Shown: piece after piece, positions 28,669 to 36,849 of the stretch | Position numbering within the stretch: the first letter of the stretch is position 1 | How the letters are laid out: every line of letters begins with the position of its first letter | Source: Streptomyces sp. NBC_00704 | GTDB taxonomy: Bacteria > Actinomycetota > Actinomycetes > Streptomycetales > Streptomycetaceae | Assembly (NCBI RefSeq): GCF_036226605.1 | Contig: NZ_CP109000.1 | Coordinates: 620,001 to 684,000 of the forward strand | Direction of reading: 5' to 3' | Length of the DNA: 64,000 nucleotides | Program-made: the position numbers and the translations under genes | Notes under the pieces: generated by a model | Database searches by the model: none | What the model was told of the DNA's origin: nothing | Seen by the model: the letters and a program-made list of their open reading frames with translations, nothing else

Positions 28669-29685
28669 TCAGGCGCAGGCCCGCACGGTGACCGGGTCCA
28701 GCGCGCGCACCGGGCGGACGCAGCCGACCGGGACGCCGCCGCCGAGGAGCGGCTGGCCGGCGAACGCGGTGAGCCGGGCGGGGTCGACGCCGGCCCGGGC
28801 GAGGGCCGCGGCGGTGACCGGCACCCGGGCCCGGTCGGCGCCGTCGGAGATCTTGACGGCGACGGACCGGCCGTCCGGGAGGGCGGCGACCTGGACGCCC
28901 TCGAAGCCGTCCTTGGTCAGCAGTCCGGGCACGGCACGCATCAGGGCGGCCACGTCGCGGCCTGAGCCGGAGGCCATCTCGGCGTGCTCGCGCATGGCGT
29001 CGGCGACCCGCGCCTCGGGGGTGCCGGGCGCCGCCGCGGTGATGCGGGCGGCGGCCCGGGCGAGGCCGTGCAGGGAGACGGAGAACAGCGGGGCGCCGCA
29101 GCCGTCGACGGTGACCCGGGCGATCCGCTGCCCGGTGAGGTCCTCGACGATCTCGGCGATCGCCTGTTGCAGGGGGTGCGCCGGATCCAGGTAGCCGTCG
29201 AGGGACCAGCCGTTGAGCGCACAGGTGTAGAGCATCGCGGCGTGCTTGCCGGAGCAGTTCTGCGCGAGGCGGGAGGGCGCGCGGCCCGCTCGGATCCAGG
29301 CGTCGCGGACCGGTGCCCCGTAGGGCATGTCCTCGACGTTGCGCAGGTGCGTCTCGTCGACGCCGGCGAGTTCCAGGATCCGCCGGGCCCCGGCGAGGTG
29401 GCGTTCCTCGCCGGAGTGGCTGGCGGCGGCGAGCGAGAGCAGCTCGCCGTCGAGCGGCAGCCCGGCCCGGACCATGGCGACCGCCTGGACCGGCTTGAGC
29501 GCCGAGCGCGGGTACATGGCGGCCTCGATGTCGCCCAGCTGGAGCTCGACGGTACCGGCCGCGCCGAGGACGACGACGGAGCCGTGGTGGACGCCCTCGG
29601 TCACCCCGCCGCGGACGAGGTGGGCGACGGGTGCGTGGAGGGGTTCGCGGATCGCGGGTGCCTCGGCGAGGGAACTGCTGAACAT
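28669..29685 (-). CDS. Asparaginase, Rhizobium/thermolabile type (asparaginase II family)
   Basis: Deamidates L-asparagine to aspartate. The 338-aa protein belongs to the family of R. etli inducible asparaginase (Pfam Asparaginase_II), unrelated to the E. coli AnsA/AnsB fold. Typical blocks: VAHLVRGGVTEGVHHGSVVVLG, MYPRSALKPVQAVAMV (with the S-x-x-K pair), AASHSGEERHL, QNCSGKHAAML and TVDGCGAPLFSVSL. ATG at 29685 is chosen over the GTG one codon earlier. It starts 43 bp after the permease stop, so both are in one operon. Confidence 0.92.
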   Translation of the reverse strand: MFSSSLAEAPAIREPLHAPVAHLVRGGVTEGVHHGSVVVLGAAGTVELQLGDIEAAMYPRSALKPVQAVAMVRAGLPLDGELLSLAAASHSGEERHLAGARRILELAGVDETHLRNVEDMPYGAPVRDAWIRAGRAPSRLAQNCSGKHAAMLYTCALNGWSLDGYLDPAHPLQQAIAEIVEDLTGQRIARVTVDGCGAPLFSVSLHGLARAAARITAAAPGTPEARVADAMREHAEMASGSGRDVAALMRAVPGLLTKDGFEGVQVAALPDGRSVAVKISDGADRARVPVTAAALARAGVDPARLTAFAGQPLLGGGVPVGCVRPVRALDPVTVRACA

Positions 29686-29728
29686 CACTGCCTGATCACT
29701 TGTGGGTGGGCGTGGGCCGGCGCAGGGG

Positions 29729-31168
29729 TCACGCGTCGGCCTTGGACGAGGTGCGCGCGAGACTGCGGCGGACGGCGTACCAGCCCGCCACGAGCGCGGC
29801 GACGATCAGCGGCAGGCACAGCACGGTGGTGCGTCCGGCGCCGCCGTCGGCGTACATGAGGGCCAGGACCGAGACGAGGAAGAACAGCGTCACGAGTTCG
29901 GTCCAGGGGGAGCCCGGGAGTTGGTAGCCCGGGCGGGTCAGCTCGCCCTTCTGGGTCTTCTGCCAGAAGAGGAGGTGGCAGACCATGATCATGCCCCAGG
30001 TGGAGAGGATGCCGATCGCCGCGAAGTTCAGGACGATCTCGAAGGCGTCGGCCGGGACGACGAAGTTCAGGGCGACGCCGAGGACACAGATACCGCTGGT
30101 GAGCAGGATGCCGCCGTACGGGACCTGGCTGCGGCTCATCACCGAGGTGAACTTCGGGGCGGAGCCGGACATCGCCATGGAGCGCAGGATGCGGCCGGTG
30201 GAGTACAGGCCGGAGTTGAGCGAGGACATGGCCGCGGTGAGCACGACGAGGTTCATGACCCCGCCCGCGGCCGGTATGCCGACGTTGGACAGGACCGTCA
30301 CGAAGGGGCTCTCGCCGGAGGTGTACTTGTTCCACGGCAGCAGCATCGACAGCAGGACCACCGAGCCGACGTAGAACAGGCCCACGCGCCACATGATCGA
30401 GTTGATCGCCTTCGGCATGATCTTCTCGGGGTTCCGGGTCTCGCCGGCGGCGACGCCGACCAGTTCGACGGAGGCGTACGCGAAGACGACGCCCTGGATG
30501 ATCAGCAGCATGGGCAGCAGGCCGTTGGGGAAGACGCCGCCGTTGTCGGTGATGAGCGAGGGGCCGGGGGTGGCGCCGTCGACCGGGTGCCGGGTGACCA
30601 GCAGGAAGATGCCGATGCACATGAAGACCACGAGCGCGCTGACCTTGACGATGGCGAACCAGAACTCCAGTTCGCCGAAGATCTTCACCGAGATGAGGTT
30701 CACGGTGAGGACCACGGCCAGGGCGATCAGGGCGATCACCCACTGGGGTATGTCGGAGAACATGCCCCAGTAGTGGGTGTAGGTGGCGACCGCCGTGATG
30801 TCGGCGATGCCGGTGGTGGCCCAGTTCAGGAAGTACATCCAGCCGGCCGTGTACGCGCCCTTCTCGCCCATGAACTCGCGGGCGTAGGACACGAAGGCCC
30901 CGGAGGAGGGCCGGTACAGGACGAGTTCGCCGAGGGCGCGCACGACCAGGAAGGCGAAGACGCCGCACACGGCGTAGGCGATGAAGAGGGAGGGGCCGGC
31001 GTCGGCGAGCCGGCCGCCCGCGCCGAGGAAGAGGCCGGTGCCGATGGCGCCGCCGATGGCGATCATGTTGACGTGCCGGGATTTCAGCGACTTGCTGTAG
31101 CCGGCGTCTCCGGCGTCCACGTGCGGGGTCGAGGGGCGCGTCTCGTCTTTGAGGTGCTGTTCGCTCAC
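29729..31168 (-). CDS. ansP: L-asparagine permease-like amino acid/proton symporter
   Basis: A 479-aa transporter of the amino acid-polyamine-organocation family with 12 membrane helices. The N-terminal [33 protein letters not shown] is the AAT-family substrate-binding helix 1, and [40 protein letters not shown] is characteristic of AnsP-like permeases. GTG at 31168 overlaps by 4 bp (GTGA) the stop of the upstream FadR-type gene, implying coupled translation. The adjacent asparaginase, aspartase and glutaminase make asparagine the most likely substrate; other polar amino acids remain possible. Confidence 0.88.
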   Translation of the reverse strand: MSEQHLKDETRPSTPHVDAGDAGYSKSLKSRHVNMIAIGGAIGTGLFLGAGGRLADAGPSLFIAYAVCGVFAFLVVRALGELVLYRPSSGAFVSYAREFMGEKGAYTAGWMYFLNWATTGIADITAVATYTHYWGMFSDIPQWVIALIALAVVLTVNLISVKIFGELEFWFAIVKVSALVVFMCIGIFLLVTRHPVDGATPGPSLITDNGGVFPNGLLPMLLIIQGVVFAYASVELVGVAAGETRNPEKIMPKAINSIMWRVGLFYVGSVVLLSMLLPWNKYTSGESPFVTVLSNVGIPAAGGVMNLVVLTAAMSSLNSGLYSTGRILRSMAMSGSAPKFTSVMSRSQVPYGGILLTSGICVLGVALNFVVPADAFEIVLNFAAIGILSTWGMIMVCHLLFWQKTQKGELTRPGYQLPGSPWTELVTLFFLVSVLALMYADGGAGRTTVLCLPLIVAALVAGWYAVRRSLARTSSKADA

Positions 31169-31896
31169 GCCTCGGGTCCGCCTTCCAGGGGGGTGTCCGC
31201 GCGCGGGGCGCGCAGGATGTCGGTGAGGGTGGTCTCGACGCGGTCGAGGTGGTGGCTCATGGCCTCCACGGCGTCGGATTCGCAACCGTCGATCAGGGCC
31301 TCGACGATCGCCCGGTGCTCGCGGTTGGACTGCTCGCGCCGGTCGCCCAGCTCGTTGAGGAAGGCCGACTGACGCGCCAGTGCGTCGCGGATCTCCTCGA
31401 TGACCCGGCGGAAGACCGGGTTCTGGGCGGCTTCCGCGACAGCCAGGTGGAAGAGGGTGTCCATCGCGACCCACGCGGTGGTGTCCGTCTCGCGCTCCAT
31501 GCGGTCCAGCAGGTGGGCGAGGTGGTCCAGGTTCTCCGGGGTGCGGCGCAGGGCCGCGTACCCGGCGACCGGGATCTCGACGTGACGGCGCACTTCGAGC
31601 AGGTCGCTGGCCGCGTAGTCGCCGAAGGTGGGGTCCTCGACGGTGTTCGCGATGACGAAGGTTCCCTTGCCCGTCTTGGCGACGGTCAGGCCCATCGTCT
31701 GCAGCGCCCGCAGGGCCTCGCGCAGGACGGGCCGGGACACCTCCAGGGTGCGGCACAGCTCCGCCTCGGAGGGGAGCTTGTCGCCGATGGCGTACTCGCC
31801 GCGCTCGATGGCGCCGCGGAGGTGGGTGAGGACCGCTTCCATGGCGCTGACGCGCCTCGGGGCCCGACCACCTGTCTGGCTGTCTGACAGGTTCAC
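31165..31896 (-). CDS. FadR-subfamily GntR regulator of the asparagine locus
   Basis: A 243-aa regulator: winged helix at about 18-88 ([51 protein letters not shown]) and an FCD effector domain (about 100-225) with the metal-binding pattern D-x3-H ([16 protein letters not shown]) and the later His residues ([20 protein letters not shown]). It is the first gene of the minus-strand unit and overlaps the permease gene. The GTG at 31896 is the longest reading, but an inverted repeat lies within its first codons; ATG at 31842 (225 aa) is a serious alternative that would leave the operator outside. Confidence 0.88.
   Translation of the reverse strand: MNLSDSQTGGRAPRRVSAMEAVLTHLRGAIERGEYAIGDKLPSEAELCRTLEVSRPVLREALRALQTMGLTVAKTGKGTFVIANTVEDPTFGDYAASDLLEVRRHVEIPVAGYAALRRTPENLDHLAHLLDRMERETDTTAWVAMDTLFHLAVAEAAQNPVFRRVIEEIRDALARQSAFLNELGDRREQSNREHRAIVEALIDGCESDAVEAMSHHLDRVETTLTDILRAPRADTPLEGGPEA
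31870..31892. promoter_or_regulatory. FadR-type operator at the start of its own gene
   Basis: ACCTGTC (31870-31876) and GACAGGT (31886-31892) form 7-bp perfect arms. Inside is the 11-bp palindrome CTGTCTGACAG (31880-31890), which contains the GTnnnAC core of FadR-subfamily sites. An 8-bp CTGTCTGG/CTGTCTGA direct repeat adds a second half site. Confidence 0.5.
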
Positions 31897-31952
31897 GGGA
31901 GTGATACTCCGGGGGGCCCGAGGCCCCTGTCAAGACGGATGAAAGAACAGAT

Positions 31953-31993
31953 TCAGGGGGCGGGCGCCTGAATGGCGACTTCCCGCCCCCTGA
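31953..31993 (-). terminator. Terminator hairpin of uppP
   Basis: A 12-bp perfect stem (TCAGGGGGCGGG at 31953-31964 with 31982-31993) and a 17-nt loop lie 11 bp beyond the uppP stop. On the minus strand it is followed by ATCTGTTCTTTC, a modest U-rich run. Confidence 0.65.
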
Positions 31994-32004
31994 GGGCCGC
32001 CCGG

Positions 32005-32841
32005 TCAGCTTTCGAGGACCCCGGAGGCCAGCAGGCCGAACAGCGCCACACCGACGACGATGCGGTAGACGACGAACGCGTTGAACGAGTGCTTGGCGAC
32101 GAACTTCAGCAGCCAGGCGATCGAGGCGTAGGCGACGACGAAGGACACGGCCGTGCCGACGGCCAGGGGCGCCGCCCCCGCGCCGGTGCCCAGCGCGTCC
32201 TTCAGCTCGTAGATCCCGGCGCCGGTCAGGGCGGGGATGCCGAGGAAGAACGACAGCCGGGTGGCGGCGACCCGGTCCAGGTCGAGGATGAGCGCGGTGG
32301 ACATCGTGGCGCCGGAGCGGGAGAAGCCGGGGAAGAGCAGCGCGAGGATCTGCGAACTGCCGACCAGCATCGCGTCCTTGCACGAGGTGTCGTCCTCGCC
32401 GCGCTTGTGCCGGCCCATCTGGTCGGCCGCCCACATCACACCGCTGCCGACGATCAGCGAGCCGGCCACCACCCACAGCGAGGCCAGCGGGCCCTCGATG
32501 AGGGGTTTGGCGGCCAGCCCCACGACGACGATCGGGATCGTCGCGTAGATCACCCACCAGGCGAACTTGTAGTCGTGGTGGTACCGCTCCTCGCGGTCGC
32601 GCAGTCCCCGGAACCAGGCCGACACGATCCGCACGATGTCCTTGCGGAAGTACACGAGCACCGCGGCGATCGCGCCGACCTGGATGACGGCGGAGAAGCC
32701 GACGACGGCGTCGTCGTCGACCGGGATGTTCATCAGGCCTTCGGTGATCTTCAGATGGCCGGTCGAGGAGACGGGGAGGAACTCGGTCACTCCCTCGACG
32801 GCTCCGAGGACGACGGCTTGGCCGACGGAGATGGCGCTCAT
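32005..32841 (-). CDS. uppP: Undecaprenyl-diphosphatase UppP (BacA family)
   Basis: Dephosphorylates undecaprenyl pyrophosphate to recycle the lipid carrier of peptidoglycan and other wall polymers; overproduction gives bacitracin resistance. The 278-aa membrane protein has the two family motifs: [18 protein letters not shown] (Glu-rich motif near the N-terminus) and [10 protein letters not shown] (catalytic region), plus about eight membrane helices. ATG at 32841. Monocistronic by position, with a terminator behind it. Actinomycetes often carry more than one copy, so this may be a paralogue. Confidence 0.95.
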   Translation of the reverse strand: MSAISVGQAVVLGAVEGVTEFLPVSSTGHLKITEGLMNIPVDDDAVVGFSAVIQVGAIAAVLVYFRKDIVRIVSAWFRGLRDREERYHHDYKFAWWVIYATIPIVVVGLAAKPLIEGPLASLWVVAGSLIVGSGVMWAADQMGRHKRGEDDTSCKDAMLVGSSQILALLFPGFSRSGATMSTALILDLDRVAATRLSFFLGIPALTGAGIYELKDALGTGAGAAPLAVGTAVSFVVAYASIAWLLKFVAKHSFNAFVVYRIVVGVALFGLLASGVLES

Positions 32842-33036
32842 GGAATCCAGTTCTGAGAAGACGAATCGGTCGACAGCGGTGCGGGGCCGCCGTCCGGATC
32901 ACCTCGCGGACGCGGGGGCGGCAGCGACGAGCCGCCGCCTGCGCCCTGCGAGCCGATCCACACGACAGGCCTGGACGGTCCGGTGTCGTGCACAGTCCTA
33001 CCAGGCCCGCATCTGATCGGACGCGGGTTCGATCCT

Positions 33037-33402
33037 CTACGGCCACACCCACTGGCCGAGCGCGACCCCCGCGGACGCCGCCCCCAGTCCCGCCACCACG
33101 CTCGCCACGGCGTTGGCGGCCGCGTAGAGGCCGGCCCCGGTCTCGGTCAGGCGCAGCGTCTCGTAGGAGAACGTGGAGTACGTGGTCAGCGCCCCGCACA
33201 GGCCCGTGCCCAGGAACAACCGCAGGTCGGGGGCGACACCGACGGCGCCGGTCAGCGTGCCGAGGATCAGGCAGCCGGTGACGTTCACGACGAAGGTGCC
33301 CCAGGGGAAGACCGAGTCGTGGCGGGACTGCACGGCGCGGTCGGTCAGGTACCGCAACGGGGCGCCGATCGCCCCGCCCAGGACGACGAGCAGCCAGTTC
33401 AC
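33037..33402 (-). CDS. crcB: Fluoride exporter CrcB/FluC, second subunit
   Basis: A 121-aa four-helix fluoride channel protein. Family marks: [37 protein letters not shown] (the conserved WGTxxVNxxG with the pore Asn), [16 protein letters not shown] (the T-T-Y/F-S-T-F sodium/phenylalanine-box segment). GTG at 33402 overlaps the stop of the DUF190 gene by 4 bp. A second crcB lies at the other end of the operon, so a heterodimeric channel is possible, as described for other organisms with crcB pairs. Confidence 0.94.
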   Translation of the reverse strand: MNWLLVVLGGAIGAPLRYLTDRAVQSRHDSVFPWGTFVVNVTGCLILGTLTGAVGVAPDLRLFLGTGLCGALTTYSTFSYETLRLTETGAGLYAAANAVASVVAGLGAASAGVALGQWVWP

Positions 33403-33779
33403 AACCAGTTCTTACCCTTCGTGCCCGGTTCGTCCGGGTTCCCGCCGCGCCCGGCGTACCTGATCACCTCGCACGGATCGAGGGTGACGATGCCCTCCGT
33501 GACCAGTTCGTCGAGCTGGGGCAGGAAGGCGCGCACCCGCTCCTCGGTGTCCACCACGACCACCGCCACCGGCAGGTCCTCGCTGAGCGAGAGCAGCCGG
33601 GAGGTGTGGATGCGCGAGGACGCGCCGAAGCCCTCGATGCCGCGGAAGACGCTGGCGCCCGCGAGCCCGGCGGCGTGGGCGCGGTGCACGATCTCCGTGT
33701 ACAGGGGCTTGCGGTGCCAGGTGTCGTTCTCGCCGATGAGGACGGTCAGCCGCAGGGCACTGCCGGTCAGCCTGGTCAT
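33399..33779 (-). CDS. DUF190 protein between two fluoride channel genes
   Basis: A 126-aa soluble protein of DUF190 (PII-like alpha/beta fold): [75 protein letters not shown] is nearly the whole domain. The fold resembles PII signal proteins and CutA-like trimers, so a regulatory or metal/nucleotide-binding role for the channel is an inference. It overlaps both crcB genes by 4 bp (ATGA and GTGA), the tightest possible coupling. The C-terminal end is GTKGKNWL. Confidence 0.9.
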   Translation of the reverse strand: MTRLTGSALRLTVLIGENDTWHRKPLYTEIVHRAHAAGLAGASVFRGIEGFGASSRIHTSRLLSLSEDLPVAVVVVDTEERVRAFLPQLDELVTEGIVTLDPCEVIRYAGRGGNPDEPGTKGKNWL

Positions 33780-34231
33780 CGCTGCCTCCGGGAGAGGACG
33801 CGGCGGGTCGCCGTGGCCGCGAGCCACACCGCGAAGAGGGCCGCGCACAGGGTCGCGGCGAGGTAGGTCAGGGCTGTCGCGGGCCGGCCCGCGCCGAGCA
33901 GCCCGCGGGCGTCGACGGCGTACGTCGAGAAGGTCGTGAAGCCGCCGAGCACACCGGTGCCGAAGAAGGGCCGCACCAGCCGGTGGGCGCTCAGCGCCTC
34001 GGTGACCAGCACCAGGAACACGCCGATCACCGCGCAGCCGGTGACGTTCACCCAGAACGTGGCCCAGGGGAAACCGCCGGTCCGCGCGGGCCACCACAGC
34101 GCGGCGGCGTAGCGGGCGGCGGCGCCGAGGCCCCCGCCGGCGGCCACGACGGCGACCACCGGGAGCTGCCCCGACGCGCGGGGCCCGCGCGGGACGCCGG
34201 TACGGAGACGTCCGGCCTGCGGAGCTGTCAT
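33776..34231 (-). CDS. crcB: Fluoride exporter CrcB/FluC, first subunit
   Basis: A 151-aa CrcB with [38 protein letters not shown] and [20 protein letters not shown], hence the same pore Asn and TTFST motif as the second copy. It has an extra ~25-residue N-terminal stretch ([21 protein letters not shown]). ATG at 34231 is chosen for the GGGAGAC site; longer readings run into non-coding repeats. First gene of crcB-DUF190-crcB. I looked for a fluoride riboswitch in front and did not recognise one. Confidence 0.94.
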   Translation of the reverse strand: MTAPQAGRLRTGVPRGPRASGQLPVVAVVAAGGGLGAAARYAAALWWPARTGGFPWATFWVNVTGCAVIGVFLVLVTEALSAHRLVRPFFGTGVLGGFTTFSTYAVDARGLLGAGRPATALTYLAATLCAALFAVWLAATATRRVLSRRQR

Positions 34232-34460
34232 GTCGTACGTCTCCCACCCGGTCCGAGGCCGTTCCAGCGCCTGGGAGTGATCACGGCCGGGCACCAGCCT
34301 AACCTCCGCTCCCCCGGACCACGGGCGCGGCGCCGGCCGCCGGGCCTCGCTCCACCGGGCCGCCGGGGACCGCCGGCCGCCGGTCCCGCGGACGCCGGTC
34401 ACCCTGCGGATCGCGGCGCGCCGCCGGGCGAGGAGGGACCGGCCCGCGCCGGCCCGCGCC

Positions 34461-34554
34461 GGGAAGCGGCGGGGAGCGCCGGGAAGCGCTGGGAGCGCTG
34501 GGAAGCGCTGGGAAGCGGCGGGAAGCGCTGGGAAGCGGCGGGAAGCGGCGGGAA
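34461..34554. repeat. Nine to ten imperfect 10-bp tandem repeats
   Basis: Units GGGAAGCG[GC/CT/CC] run head to tail from 34461 to about 34554 with occasional one-base deletions (for example GGGAGCGCT). The array lies in the 449-bp gap between crcB and an ArsR-like gene. The rest of the gap, 34232-34460 and 34555-34680, has no recognisable gene; 34600-34680 has short GTGCGGCGG/GTGCTTCG repeats. Confidence 0.8.
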
Positions 34555-34680
34555 CACGGGATCCCGCGACCCGCCGGGGCTCGCCGTACGACGGGGGCGC
34601 TCCGTGCGGCGGGGGCTCTCCGTGCGGCGGCGCCGTCGTGCTTCGCCGCCGCCGTGCTTCGTCGTCGCCGCGCTACGCGG

Positions 34681-34968
34681 CTACCACCCTTTGTCGAACA
34701 TGCGGGCCACTTCCGCGATGCGCATCTCGTCGCGCCGGTAGTAGGTGCGGCGCCTGATGCGCTTGGCGCGCAGCACGCCGAGGTGCGCGAGCAGCACGAG
34801 ATGGGTGTCCGCCACCTGCCGGCGCACGCCGAGCTTCGTCGCGATGACGTCGGCGGGGACGCCGTCCTCGACGGGGTCCCCGCGGCGCTGCGGCGGGAAG
34901 TGCCGGGACGGCTCCTTGAGCCACTCCAGGATGTCCAGCCGCCTCTCGCTCACCGGAGTCCTCAGCAT
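34681..34968 (-). CDS. Small ArsR-like winged-helix regulator
   Basis: A 95-aa helix-turn-helix protein: SERRLDILEWLKEPSRHFPPQ, ADVIATKLGVRRQVADTHLVLLAHLGVLRAKRIRRRTYYRRDEMRIAEVARMF matches the compact ArsR/SmtB fold. The metal-binding cysteines of classical ArsR are absent (no Cys in the protein), so it is not a metal sensor of that kind. The HFPPQ...DGVPADVIATKLGV region is usual in Streptomyces homologues that respond to organic signals. ATG at 34968 has GGAGGGGG. Confidence 0.85.
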   Translation of the reverse strand: MLRTPVSERRLDILEWLKEPSRHFPPQRRGDPVEDGVPADVIATKLGVRRQVADTHLVLLAHLGVLRAKRIRRRTYYRRDEMRIAEVARMFDKGW

Positions 34969-35175
34969 CCTCGGCCCCCCTCCGCCCCGGCTCGGGGCTC
35001 CTCGTACCGCGCCTTCCCACTCTGACGCAGTCGAAGCCGCCGTGTCCCGGACTCCGGGAGCCTTGGCCGGGATCCAACTCCCCCGCCGCGCGGGGCTGTT
35101 CGCCGTGGTGCGCGAGGGGCGGGCAGGGGCCCGGACGCGTGCTGCGGCCGGGCCCCGTCCGGTCGGGCCGCCGGC

Positions 35176-36744
35176 TCAGCGGTGGCTGAACCAGGCCATG
35201 GAGGACAGCGCCCTGTCGTCGTAGCCGAACAGCGCCTGGTTCTCCCAGCCGTTGCCGGAGGCGGCGTCGGCCGGGTCCCAGCCGTTGCCCGTGACGGCGG
35301 TCCAGGTCGCCTCCCAGGAGAAGACGCCGAGGCCGCGGCCGCCGGGGACGGCCTCCACGATGTCGGCGACGGTGTTCATCCAGGCGAGCTGGCCCGCGGC
35401 GGTCGCCGGGTAGCCGGCGACCAGTTCGCCCGTGGTGTCGATCTGGTTGACGAGGGAGTCGTCGCTGTCGAGACGGAAGGGGTAGGCCGTCTCGGCGATG
35501 AAGACGGGCTTGGCGTAGCGGGACGCCACGTCGTCCAGGGTGGTCTGGGCGGCGGCCGGTGAGCCGTGCCAGTAGCCGTAGTACGACAGGCCGATCACGT
35601 CGTAGGCGATGCCGTACGTCTTCGCGTTGTCGAACCACCAGCGCACGGTGGCGTCGTCGCCGGCGTTCGCCAGGTGCAGGGCGACGCGGGTGCCGGAGGA
35701 GACCGCCTTGGCGGCGCTGTAGCCGGAGTTGAGGAGCCCGGCGAGCTGCGGCCAGTTGTCGGTGGAGCCCTCGGACCACAGCATGCCGCCGTTGATCTCG
35801 TTGCCGACCTGGACCATGTCCGCCGTGGTGCCCTGTGCCTTGAGGGCGTTGAGGACGTCGTAGGTGTGTTGATAGACGTCGGTCTTCAGTTGACTGTAGG
35901 AGTGGCCCGTCCAGGCGGCGGGCTTGGTCTGCTTGCCGGGGTCGGCCCAGGTGTCGGAGTAGTGGAAGTCGACCAGGAGTTTCATGCCGGCGGCCCTGAT
36001 CCGCTTGGCCATGGCCAGGACGCGCGCCTTGTTGTTGTAGCCGTCCGCGGGGTTGACCCACACCTTGAGGCGCGCGTAGTTCATCCCGGCGTTCTTCAGG
36101 ATGGTGACCGCGTCACCGGCGGAGCCGGAGGCGGTCCGGTATATACCGCCTCTGGCCTCGCTCTTGGCGAGGGAGGAGATGTCCGCGCCCTTGACGGACA
36201 GTCCGGTCGAGCCCGGTGTGAAGGTCAGGTCGTCAACATTGATCCAGTTGCCCGCGTTCGCGTCACTGTTGATGCTGATGGTGCACTGGCTGTTGGTCAC
36301 ATTGACCGACGTGACGATCCGCACCCAACTGCTGGACGACACCGGCAGGTCGGTGCGCTGCTCCGGGCTCCCGCAGTTCTTCAGGGCCAGGTACGCGGCT
36401 TTCTGGCCGCCGCCGGAGCGCACCCAGGCGGTGAGCTTGTAGGGGCCGTTGGCGAGCCCGGACAGGTACTGGTACGTCTCGACCTTGTAGGCGGAGGCCG
36501 ACCAGTGCGAGAGGCGGTGGCTCCCGCCGTGGCCGCCCGACTCGGTGAAGGAGGCGGAGTTCTGCCCGGCGGCCGAGTACGTCGACCAGCCGGCGGGGGT
36601 CGCGGTGCCGGTCGCGTCGCTCTCGAAGCCCGCGTTGGCGAGGGTGGCGGCCGCCTGCGCGCTGTGTGCGGGCAGGGTGGTGAGGGCGAGCCCGGCGGCG
36701 AGCGGCAGGAGCAGGGCCCTGAGGGTGCGTCTGGGATGGAACAT
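35176..36744 (-). CDS. Secreted arabinogalactan endo-beta-1,4-galactanase (GH53) with N-terminal CBM61-like domain
   Basis: A 522-aa extracellular enzyme that cleaves beta-1,4-galactan side chains of pectin. Order: signal peptide (1-32), a CBM61-like jelly roll (about 33-180, NAGFESDATGTATPAGWS...INVDDLTFTPG), then GH53 (about 185-522) beginning GADISSLAKSEARGG. Catalytic residues: Glu in MVQVGNEINGGMLW (acid/base) and Glu in PVFIAETAYPF (nucleophile). DFHYSDTWADPGKQ and FSWEATW are family motifs. It lies behind the GH42 gene on the same strand with a hairpin between. ATG at 36744. Confidence 0.94.
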   Translation of the reverse strand: MFHPRRTLRALLLPLAAGLALTTLPAHSAQAAATLANAGFESDATGTATPAGWSTYSAAGQNSASFTESGGHGGSHRLSHWSASAYKVETYQYLSGLANGPYKLTAWVRSGGGQKAAYLALKNCGSPEQRTDLPVSSSSWVRIVTSVNVTNSQCTISINSDANAGNWINVDDLTFTPGSTGLSVKGADISSLAKSEARGGIYRTASGSAGDAVTILKNAGMNYARLKVWVNPADGYNNKARVLAMAKRIRAAGMKLLVDFHYSDTWADPGKQTKPAAWTGHSYSQLKTDVYQHTYDVLNALKAQGTTADMVQVGNEINGGMLWSEGSTDNWPQLAGLLNSGYSAAKAVSSGTRVALHLANAGDDATVRWWFDNAKTYGIAYDVIGLSYYGYWHGSPAAAQTTLDDVASRYAKPVFIAETAYPFRLDSDDSLVNQIDTTGELVAGYPATAAGQLAWMNTVADIVEAVPGGRGLGVFSWEATWTAVTGNGWDPADAASGNGWENQALFGYDDRALSSMAWFSHR

Positions 36745-36801
36745 CGTCGTCCGTCGTCCCTTCGACGTGATGGGGATGGGGTTCCCTCGTGGGGTGAGGG
36801 G

Positions 36802-36842
36802 CCCTCTCCGCCCGCGGCTCGCGGCTCCACGGGCGGAGGGGG
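36802..36842 (-). terminator. Hairpin between the GH42 and GH53 genes
   Basis: A 13-bp stem (36802-36814 with 36830-36842, one G-U pair; core CTCCGCCCG/CGGGCGGAG) lies 7 bp after the GH42 stop and 57 bp before the GH53 start. It could act as a partial terminator or as a 3' stabilising stem between two genes of one operon. Confidence 0.5.
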
Positions 36843-36849
36843 AGTCGGC

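Noticed and set aside
33025..33035. GGGTTCGATCC, identical to a tRNA T-loop, followed by GGCCAC
   Set aside because: The T-stem does not pair well (only about three of five) and no D-arm, anticodon arm or acceptor stem can be folded around it. It overlaps the crcB stop codon. Possibly chance; not called a tRNA or att site.
34232..34460. Search for a fluoride riboswitch before crcB
   Set aside because: No crcB-motif pseudoknot elements could be recognised; the leader seems short and GC-rich.
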